Shown one piece after another: positions 6,082-11,815 of a stretch of 11,815 nucleotides of DNA. The notes under the pieces were generated by a model. It was given only the letters and a program-made list of their open reading frames with translations, ran no database searches and was not told the DNA's origin. Positions within the stretch are counted from its first letter, which is position 1; the number at the start of each line of letters is the position of its first letter. The position numbers were made by a program, and so were the translations under genes. Origin of the DNA: an uncultured Fibrobacterota bacterium (GTDB taxonomy: Bacteria; Fibrobacterota; Chitinivibrionia; Chitinivibrionales; Chitinispirillaceae); NCBI GenBank assembly GCA_903888815.1, contig CAISVC010000387.1, positions 1 to 11,815 of the forward strand, in the 5' to 3' direction.

Positions 6082-6921
6082 TTATTTATTCCCCTGCTCG
6101 TTTTTGATAAACGCTATAGTCTTTTCGAAGCTTGACATCCCGGGAACAGAGGAATACGCTTTATACTTTTTCTTGAGTACGGCCAGTTTTGATGCGTCGC
6201 CGACCGCATCCCGTATGTCGGTGAAATAGTCTCTCATGGATATTAGCGCGTTTTTATCCGACACATCACCGTGACCCGGCACCAGTGCTTTGATATCGTA
6301 CCGGTTATACAGTGAATCCAGAACGTTGACCCATGAAGCCACTTTGCATCCGCTTTTAGCAAACAACACCGGATGTTTGTTGAGAAAAACGATATCGCCG
6401 GTAACCAGCAGTTTCCGTTTTTCAAGATACACGACCACATCGTTCGAGGTATGCGCATTCCCCATGTTGCGTATATGCACGATTTCGCTGCCGATCCGGA
6501 GGATTTTCTCCTCTCCCGGTTTTATCGTCTCATCAGGATACCTGCTCTTTCCCGCCCCGCTTTCCCACTGCTCCTTCGTATATGCCCCTGCAATGAGCTT
6601 TGCATCGGGATAAAGTCCATTCCCGCCGATGTGATCCTGATGCGCATGGGTATTGATGACAAGGATCCCTTTGACTTTTACCTTTTTCCTCATCGCTTTC
6701 GCGGCGCTTCCCATCTTGGTGTCCACGACGAACGCAGTCAAACCGTCCTCGGCGGTCAGAATAATCGAGTTGCCACCGCCGCCAAACAATATTTCAAGTT
6801 CGGGATCATATTCAACAGCATCAATAGACATGAACTTCTGGTAGCCGATAAAAATGAACAAGCCACATACAATGACGATCGCCCCGACGACAGCGCTGGT
6901 GATGATTAATGTTTTTTTCAT
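6082..6921 (-). CDS. Membrane-anchored metallo-beta-lactamase-fold hydrolase
   Basis: This 279-residue protein has an N-terminal signal-anchor (KKTL, then hydrophobic residues about 5-27), so the enzyme domain should face the periplasm. The metal site of the metallo-beta-lactamase superfamily is complete: THAHQDHIGGN (91-101, ligands H92, H94, D96, H97), H157 in NAHTSNDVVVYL, D176 in LLVTGDIVF, and H217 in LVPGHGDVS. This indicates a two-metal hydrolase. The substrate is unknown; relatives include beta-lactamases, glyoxalase II-like thioesterases and lactonases. The lipobox-like spot VIVC (16-19) lacks the small residue before Cys, so a lipoprotein is unlikely. The ATG at 6921 lies 29 nt after the ATPase stop with a weak ribosome site. 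A TTG at 6969 would add 16 residues and overlap the ATPase gene, but the chosen start gives a textbook N-terminus. It is the last gene of the block. Confidence 0.87.
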   Translation of the reverse strand: MKKTLIITSAVVGAIVIVCGLFIFIGYQKFMSIDAVEYDPELEILFGGGGNSIILTAEDGLTAFVVDTKMGSAAKAMRKKVKVKGILVINTHAHQDHIGGNGLYPDAKLIAGAYTKEQWESGAGKSRYPDETIKPGEEKILRIGSEIVHIRNMGNAHTSNDVVVYLEKRKLLVTGDIVFLNKHPVLFAKSGCKVASWVNVLDSLYNRYDIKALVPGHGDVSDKNALISMRDYFTDIRDAVGDASKLAVLKKKYKAYSSVPGMSSFEKTIAFIKNEQGNK

Positions 6922-6950
6922 AATCCGTTCATTTAGTACGGCAGTATAAT

Positions 6951-8444
6951 TTACGAAAGATAATAACAATGTTCCTCATCCACCAGCGCGTCGAAGATCT
7001 CCTCGTTATGCGAAATCATGAGCAGCGCGCTGCCGCTTTTCCGTTTCTCTTCGAGTATGGCTATAATCTTGCGTACGCTTTCGAAATCAAGCCCGTTAAG
7101 CGGTTCGTCAAGGATGATCAGGTCGGGATGGAGAATAATGGTGCGCAATAGATTAAGCCGCTGTTTCTGGCCTCCGCTCAGGAATTTGGCCTTTTTCGCG
7201 AGAAACGCTTCCGTCACACCGCCCTCAAACAGCTCGGCAAGCGAGCGGTCCAGTTCCTCATGCGTCAGTTTGTGCCCGAGCGGCAGGCCTTCGAATGTCT
7301 CTGCCACGGTCGCCTCAAGGTCGAGCGCCTCGTCCGCGTGCTGGAACACCATGCCGGCCCGCCGGCCCCAGATCTCCTGCTCGAAAAAGCTGCGCTGCGT
7401 GGCTTCGGTGACCGCCCTGCCGCACAGAGTCATGGAGAACGTATCGGGCCTGTAAAGGCCCATGATGATCTTGGCGAGCGTGGTCTTTCCCACACCGCTC
7501 GGCGCCTTGACATACACCATCTCGCCCCTGCGGATAACGAGGTCAACGGTCTGCGTCCGTGCCGCGTCCCTGCAGATACGGTGATCATGGCCGAAAATCC
7601 TGAATTCCGGCGCCACGCGTACCACCTCTCCGGCCGGCGCGGCTGACATCGGCCTGTGTGTTTTGGTCTGCCTGAGCCATGAAAGGTAATCGTCCGGCGA
7701 AAAATCGTGCAATCGTACCCTGCCCTCTTCGATGCGGGTAAGCTCTTTATAGTGAATTTTATCAATAAGGCTGTTATGGTGCTCATACACCTCGCTGATG
7801 ATCGAATAGTCGTGCGTGATGATCATGGCAGTGAACGGCTTTTTCCGGTACTCCTCAAACAGGAAGCCGAGGAAGAGGTTCCGGTAGTTATTGTCAAGGC
7901 TGCCGGTCGGTTCATCAAAAACAAAAAATGTCGGTAGTATAGTTTCAGCTGTAGCGAGCAGCGCGATCTTTTTAAACGCCATGGCAAGCAGTATGCGCTG
8001 TTTTTCACCGCCCGAAGGCCGGTAGGGTTTTGGATAAACGTCGAGGATCCCCTTGAGCTTGGCGCTGTCTGCCGTTTTCCAGAGCCGGGATAATATTTCC
8101 TCTTCGCCTGCTGATCCGGCTATGCTGCCTTCGCGGAGTTGCCCGGTAATGCGCGTCAGCGGGTACAGGTGCGACGAAGGCTCCTGAAAAACGAAAAAAC
8201 TCGACTGCTTCACGCCTCGTGTCTCCGGTGAATTCAGGTATGCGCGGTAGGGCATGTTGTTGACGGTTATGTGCAGTTCTTCAGGATCAAGCAGGCCGTA
8301 AATGGCCTTGCAGAGCATGGATTTGCCGATCCCCGACTCGCCGAATAAAAAACTGATTTCATTGCGGACAACTGAGAAATCGTCCACTGCAGCAATCGTG
8401 CGGCCCTTCGATGCGATGATGACGCTGTAGTGCGCAGTGCTCAC
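6951..8444 (-). CDS. Double ABC ATPase of a dipeptide/nickel-type transporter (DppD-DppF-like fusion)
   Basis: This 497-residue protein holds two nucleotide-binding domains, as in YejF-like fusions of the peptide/nickel family. Domain 1 has Walker A GESGIGKS (35-42), Q-loop FFVFQEPSS (83-91), signature PSGGEKQR (143-150), Walker B FFVFDEP (173-179) and H211. Domain 2 has Walker A APSGVGKT (314-321), Q-loop GMVFQHAD (364-371), signature LSGGQKQR (422-429), Walker B LIILDEP (442-448) and H479. Both catalytic glutamates follow Walker B. Deviations are PSGGE for LSGGQ in domain 1 and Ala for the first Gly of Walker A in domain 2. The C-terminal oligopeptide HPY extension of DppD/DppF is missing. 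The start is a GTG at 8444 that overlaps the DppC-like stop (GTGA), with GGAGAGG at 8453-8459. The long in-frame extension upstream of it only reads the permease gene in another frame. It should energise the two permeases encoded upstream. Confidence 0.93.
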   Translation of the reverse strand: MSTAHYSVIIASKGRTIAAVDDFSVVRNEISFLFGESGIGKSMLCKAIYGLLDPEELHITVNNMPYRAYLNSPETRGVKQSSFFVFQEPSSHLYPLTRITGQLREGSIAGSAGEEEILSRLWKTADSAKLKGILDVYPKPYRPSGGEKQRILLAMAFKKIALLATAETILPTFFVFDEPTGSLDNNYRNLFLGFLFEEYRKKPFTAMIITHDYSIISEVYEHHNSLIDKIHYKELTRIEEGRVRLHDFSPDDYLSWLRQTKTHRPMSAAPAGEVVRVAPEFRIFGHDHRICRDAARTQTVDLVIRRGEMVYVKAPSGVGKTTLAKIIMGLYRPDTFSMTLCGRAVTEATQRSFFEQEIWGRRAGMVFQHADEALDLEATVAETFEGLPLGHKLTHEELDRSLAELFEGGVTEAFLAKKAKFLSGGQKQRLNLLRTIILHPDLIILDEPLNGLDFESVRKIIAILEEKRKSGSALLMISHNEEIFDALVDEEHCYYLS

Positions 8445-9292
8445 AGCCGGTGCCTCTCCGCGTAGCCGTTTGCGATATGGTAAATGCTGACCAGCGAAAA
8501 AACAATGAGAAACGCCACGGTCATTCCCTGCAGATGTTCGAAGAACAGATGTCCCGTATAGCCGGGATGCGTCAGGGTGTACCCGATGGCAAGGATATCC
8601 TGCTTGCTGTCGATTTTTGCGAGAAGACTTCCGAGCGTCGTGGGCAGGGTGACCTCGTTGACCTCGGTGGAAAGACCGACCGAAATGATGAAGTCCACGC
8701 TGCACTGCAGGAACACCGCATACCCGAGCACGGCGATAAGCTTGTTCTGAATGTGGAGGCGGCTGTTCTTCCACAAAATATCGAAGTTGACAACGCGGCG
8801 TTCCGGAATGCCGCAGACGCGCATGGCGCTGTAAAAATCGAGCTTCGTGAAATGGTCGATGCGGTCGCGCATGAGGTCGACAAGTTCCAGGAAAATAAAG
8901 AGGCTCATACTGATGGCCATGATAATGAACACCAGCGCCTTTGATGTTATGACTGATCCTGCGACGAGCAGCGTGATCCCCACATAGGCAAACAGGATGC
9001 CCACGATCTGAGGAATGGAACGGATGAGATTCATTAAAAAAGTGACCGCGAGGTACGGCGCGCGGTTTGTCCGGGACTGGAGAGCATGCAGCAGCACCGT
9101 CACCATCCATCCAAGAATCAGGGTAAATACGACGACGAGAATTGCTATAATAAAGGTGTTGAAGAATCCGTTGAAGACTTTGTGCAAGGCCGGTTTATTC
9201 AGGAAAACAATGTCCCAGATCCAGACTGCAAGAGTGCTCAGGACCCAGATCGAGAGCCAGCGGGTGTCTTTGCTTCTAATAAATTTCATCAT
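8441..9292 (-). CDS. DppC-like ABC transporter permease
   Basis: This 283-residue inner-membrane protein has about six hydrophobic segments (roughly 13-30, 44-68, 83-112, 117-138, 185-206 and 258-274). The cytoplasmic coupling loop FYSAMRVCGIPERRVVNFDILW (153-174) is a recognisable but divergent EAA motif of the peptide/nickel permease family, with the conserved glycine (G161). RSIPQIVGILFAYVG (91-105) and FIISVGLST...LGSLLAKI (201-227) match the usual spots in DppC homologues, where they read like RxxPxLLLxL and FLGLG...WGxML. It starts 8 nt after the DppB-like stop. ATGATG offers two adjacent starts, and no strong ribosome site is seen, so coupling is likely. It overlaps the ATPase gene by 4 nt. 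The substrate is unknown. Confidence 0.85.
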   Translation of the reverse strand: MMKFIRSKDTRWLSIWVLSTLAVWIWDIVFLNKPALHKVFNGFFNTFIIAILVVVFTLILGWMVTVLLHALQSRTNRAPYLAVTFLMNLIRSIPQIVGILFAYVGITLLVAGSVITSKALVFIIMAISMSLFIFLELVDLMRDRIDHFTKLDFYSAMRVCGIPERRVVNFDILWKNSRLHIQNKLIAVLGYAVFLQCSVDFIISVGLSTEVNEVTLPTTLGSLLAKIDSKQDILAIGYTLTHPGYTGHLFFEHLQGMTVAFLIVFSLVSIYHIANGYAERHRL

Positions 9293-9300
9293 ATTTGTTT

Positions 9301-10371
9301 TTATTGATTTGTATTTTCATACTTCATATTTTCGCGATGAATAAGGTAATCAGTAAAAATGTCGGTCATCTTTACGGTATAGAAAATTAAAAGGATCATG
9401 ACCACCACGATCGAATAATTCTTATACAGCAGTTGCCGGAGCATCTCGTAGTTCAGATGGCCGTGGATATTCAGCGCCATTTCGATGATGATAAGGCCGG
9501 TTATGAGAAAAGACGCCTGCTCCTTTATGGTCGACAGATACTGAAAGCGCGCGTTCCTGAAGATATGGTCAAACACATGGCCCTTGAATTTTTTAACCGG
9601 GTTCAGGATGGAAGAAATCGGAATGCCGTCGGCGCTGTGAAACCGGTACCCGGCGTTCATATTCTTGACGATCGCGGTATCCACGTATCCTTTGCGGCTT
9701 TCGGCAACCAGAAACGAATAAAATTTATTTGCGTAAGTTATTAAAACTCCGTTGGAGATCACGCCGAGAAGCACCATGAACACCACGGTATCGGTATTGA
9801 ACTCGGTACGGATCGAATAGGCGATCACATAAGCCGGGCAGAACAGAAGCAGCGTGCCAAGTCCTGCCAGAAAATCGATAACCATCCGCTGGATTTTCCG
9901 GGATGCCGATGATGCCGGCGATAACGCCCGCCGTTTCTTATACGCAAATCTGAATACCGCCATGGTCTGAACCCCGTAGTAGGTTAAAACCATGACCAGC
10001 ACGAAGATTATAAAAAAATTCACGTACATGCCGAGAATCTCGATAATTTTCTGGAGCGACAGCCCTTCCGCGACATGGGTTTCCTGAAGTTTGTCGGCGA
10101 ACTCTTTCTGCTTATATTTTACGATAGCATTATAGAGAGAATCGTTCCGGTCGGAACGCCCCGGATAGTAGATGTTGATAACGTCTCTCAGCAGCGCCCG
10201 CTCGAAAGGATTGTTGAAATCGATAAACGACAGATCCCCGAACCGTTCCATGCCGGCCTGCTGTTTGCGCTGCGCAGTGCCGGAAGCAATGGTAATCACC
10301 CACAGCGCGGCAAGCAGCGCAAACGTGACGAAAGCTATGCCGGCAAGGTGTTCGAGGAGCTTGGATTTCAT
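9301..10371 (-). CDS. DppB-like ABC transporter permease
   Basis: This 356-residue inner-membrane protein has a first TM helix (about 9-30), then a long hydrophilic, probably periplasmic segment (31-108) rich in charged residues. More TM helices follow at about 113-140, 164-186, 194-215, 285-303 and 318-340. A divergent coupling loop, VAESRKGYVDTAIVKNMNAG (222-241), corresponds to the family's REDYVRTARAKG. The C-terminal pattern FLITGLIIIEMALNIHGHLNYEML...KNYSIVVVMILL (288-328) matches the DppB tail (a hydrophobic VVETVF-type helix, then GLG, then DYPxVQ). It belongs to the peptide/nickel permease family and pairs with the DppC-like protein. The ATG at 10371 overlaps the radA stop by one base (TAATG), with GGAGG at 10382-10386 inside radA. 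An in-frame start at 10479 would lie deep in radA and is not supported. Confidence 0.8.
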   Translation of the reverse strand: MKSKLLEHLAGIAFVTFALLAALWVITIASGTAQRKQQAGMERFGDLSFIDFNNPFERALLRDVINIYYPGRSDRNDSLYNAIVKYKQKEFADKLQETHVAEGLSLQKIIEILGMYVNFFIIFVLVMVLTYYGVQTMAVFRFAYKKRRALSPASSASRKIQRMVIDFLAGLGTLLLFCPAYVIAYSIRTEFNTDTVVFMVLLGVISNGVLITYANKFYSFLVAESRKGYVDTAIVKNMNAGYRFHSADGIPISSILNPVKKFKGHVFDHIFRNARFQYLSTIKEQASFLITGLIIIEMALNIHGHLNYEMLRQLLYKNYSIVVVMILLIFYTVKMTDIFTDYLIHRENMKYENTNQ

Positions 10372-11741
10372 TAAAAAATTACCTCCTGCAGTTCTCCTAT
10401 CTTCCTGCAGGTTATTAAAGTCAGACCGTTTGTATTCTTTGCCCAATCCGCATTTCTCACCGAACCGGTCACCACGCACTCCCTGAATCCCATACGGGAG
10501 AGCTCTCTGAGCCGTCCGCCCATATTGTTCACCGGTCTGATTTCGCCGCCAAGGCCCACTTCGCCGAGGCAGGCAAGCTCTCTTTTAAGCGGCTTGCTGC
10601 GGAATGACGAAAGGATGGCGGCCGCTATGCCGAGGTCGATGGAAGGCTCGGCAACCGTCAGGCCTCCGGCAATGTTGAAAAACACGTCATGATCGCCGAG
10701 CAGGCTCCCGCCGTGGCGTTCGAGCACCGCGAGAATAAGCGACAGCTTGCGCGGGTTGATACCCGAGGCGACCCGCTGCGGTATCCCGAAATGGGATCGA
10801 TTGACGAGCGCCTGCAGCTCTACAACCAGTATCCGCGAGCCTTCCATTATCGGCGCGATCGCGGTGCCCACGATCGGTTCGTGCCGGTTGAGCAGGAAAA
10901 ATTCCGACGCGTTGGCGACCTCCTTGAGGCCGCTGTCGGACATGGAAAGAAGCGCGATCTCGCCTGACGGCCCGAACCGGTTTTTCACCGCGCGCACGAT
11001 CCGGTACTGGTAGGTCGTGTCGCCCTCGAAGGAAAGCACGGTGTCCACCATATGTTCGAGGACCCGCGGCCCTGCGATGGCGCCCTCCTTGGTCACATGA
11101 CCGATGAGAAAGAGTGCGGTGCCGTTGGCCTTGGCAAACCGCAGGAGCAGCGCCGTGCTCTCCCTGATCTGCGACACGCTGCCGGGCGCGCTCTCGAGCT
11201 GTTCGGTGAAAATCGTCTGGATCGAATCCACCACTACAATATCGGGTTTCTGCGCCGACAACAGAGCAAGTACGGCTTCCACCGATGTCTCGGTCACCAT
11301 CTGTACCGGAGCGGCCCCGACACCGAGACGCTGAGCGCGCATGACTATTTGTTCGGTCGATTCTTCGCCTGATATATAGAGCGTCTTCTTGCCGCCAGAT
11401 GCCCAATGGGCCATGAGCTGCAACAAAAGCGTCGACTTGCCGATGCCCGGGTCGCCTCCCAGGAGCGCTACCGCACCCTTGACGAGCCCGCCGCCCAGGA
11501 CACGGTCGATCTCGGGAAATTGACAAGTGATTCTTGTCGCACTCTCGCCCTTGTGCGCGGCAAGCGTTATGACCTCGGGCGGCGCGGCGTTATACGATTT
11601 GACCGTACGCGACAGGCCGATCGGCTCCCTGAACTCGGTAATGGTGTCCCACGCTCCGCACGATTCGCACTTCCCCATCCATTTGGGATACGACTCGCCG
11701 CAGGAACTGCAGACGTAAACGGATTTGGTTTTTCGGTTCAT
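10371..11741 (-). CDS. radA: DNA repair/recombination ATPase RadA
   Basis: RadA is a RecA-like, DnaB-type helicase-related ATPase that helps branch migration and processing of recombination intermediates. The 456 residues match the family length. In order there is a C4 zinc finger (C11, C14, C25, C28 in VCSSCGESYPKW...CESCGAW), Walker A GGDPGIGKST (95-104), ISGEES (123-128), Walker B IVVVDSIQT (168-176), the RadA-specific KNRFG motif (253-257), and a Lon-protease-like C-terminal domain with GEVGLGGEIRPV (393-404). The start at 11741 puts the zinc finger at the usual distance. An in-frame ATG at 11801 lies inside a palindrome and would add 20 unrelated residues. No clear ribosome site precedes 11741; the leader is very AT-rich. 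radA is first in a five-gene run, and its stop overlaps the DppB-like start. Confidence 0.97.
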   Translation of the reverse strand: MNRKTKSVYVCSSCGESYPKWMGKCESCGAWDTITEFREPIGLSRTVKSYNAAPPEVITLAAHKGESATRITCQFPEIDRVLGGGLVKGAVALLGGDPGIGKSTLLLQLMAHWASGGKKTLYISGEESTEQIVMRAQRLGVGAAPVQMVTETSVEAVLALLSAQKPDIVVVDSIQTIFTEQLESAPGSVSQIRESTALLLRFAKANGTALFLIGHVTKEGAIAGPRVLEHMVDTVLSFEGDTTYQYRIVRAVKNRFGPSGEIALLSMSDSGLKEVANASEFFLLNRHEPIVGTAIAPIMEGSRILVVELQALVNRSHFGIPQRVASGINPRKLSLILAVLERHGGSLLGDHDVFFNIAGGLTVAEPSIDLGIAAAILSSFRSKPLKRELACLGEVGLGGEIRPVNNMGGRLRELSRMGFRECVVTGSVRNADWAKNTNGLTLITCRKIGELQEVIF

Positions 11742-11786
11742 GATAATAATTTTTAAAAATATTCCGGACGTTCCCCGTGCACGACC
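11742..11786 (-). promoter_or_regulatory. AT-rich radA leader
   Basis: The 45 nt between the palindrome and the radA start contain the 12-bp palindrome ATTTTTAAAAAT (11749-11760). The region is AT-rich enough for a promoter, but no paired -35 and -10 boxes and no ribosome site stand out, so transcription may begin beyond the window. Confidence 0.25.
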
Positions 11787-11814
11787 GTAGAGACGCAGCA
11801 TGCTGCGTCTCTAC
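11787..11814. repeat. Perfect 28-bp palindrome (GTAGAGACGC family)
   Basis: The half-site GTAGAGACGCAGCA (11787-11800) is followed without spacer by its exact reverse complement (11801-11814). Palindromes of this shape, with GTAGAGACG and CGTCTCTAC arms around a variable core, are to my recollection common dispersed intergenic repeats in cyanobacteria and other environmental bacteria. It could extrude as a cruciform or form a strong RNA hairpin. The window ends one base later, so a larger element cannot be excluded. Confidence 0.85.
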
Positions 11815-11815
11815 A

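Noticed and set aside
8445..9110. N-terminal extension of the double ATPase to 719 residues
   Set aside because: The extra part reads the DppC-like permease gene in another frame. The GTG at 8444 has a ribosome site and starts just before the ABC domain.
11742..11801. 20-residue N-terminal extension of RadA
   Set aside because: The upstream ATG lies in the 28-bp palindrome, and RadA proteins usually begin a few residues before the zinc finger, as the ATG at 11741 does.

Overview
The window holds ten protein-coding genes, nine complete and one cut by the left edge, packed into three transcription blocks. Base composition is moderately GC-rich. The genes look like those of a free-living Gram-negative bacterium: a membrane-anchored lytic transglycosylase, a dipeptide-type ABC transporter, RadA, and pyruvate phosphate dikinase. 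The dikinase fits, but does not prove, an anaerobic or fermentative lifestyle. I cannot assign a phylum from sequence alone; the mix of families and the short repeats suggest an uncultivated or environmental lineage. No rRNA, tRNA, CRISPR array, prophage or transposase gene is visible.

Layout. (1) Positions 1-1290, minus strand: the N-terminal 430 residues of pyruvate phosphate dikinase. (2) Positions 1291-1635: a divergent intergenic region with a weak promoter candidate on each side. It also holds a roughly 120-bp inverted-repeat element built of degenerate octamers and flanked by a 9-bp direct repeat. (3) Positions 1636-4946, plus strand: a tightly coupled three-gene cassette. It encodes a protein with the fold of the GH57 4-alpha-glucanotransferases that has apparently lost its catalytic residues, then a STAS-TM-coiled-coil protein, then a TM-anchored SLT lytic transglycosylase. 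(4) Positions 5046-6008, plus: a GDP-mannose 3,5-epimerase-like enzyme with its catalytic residues intact. (5) Positions 6082-11741, minus: five genes in the order radA, DppB-like permease, DppC-like permease, double-NBD ATPase and membrane-anchored metallo-beta-lactamase-fold hydrolase, with overlaps or very short gaps throughout. (6) The right edge carries a perfect 28-bp palindrome just upstream of radA.

How the genes may work together. The cassette at 1636-4946 is the most unusual part. A probably non-catalytic glycan-binding-type protein and a membrane STAS protein without the usual phospho-acceptor serine are translationally coupled to a peptidoglycan-cleaving enzyme. This suggests a regulatory or scaffolding module acting on the cell wall from the cytoplasmic side (inference). 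The transporter encoded next to radA has two permeases and both ATPase domains but no substrate-binding protein in the window, so either it works without one or the binding protein is elsewhere.
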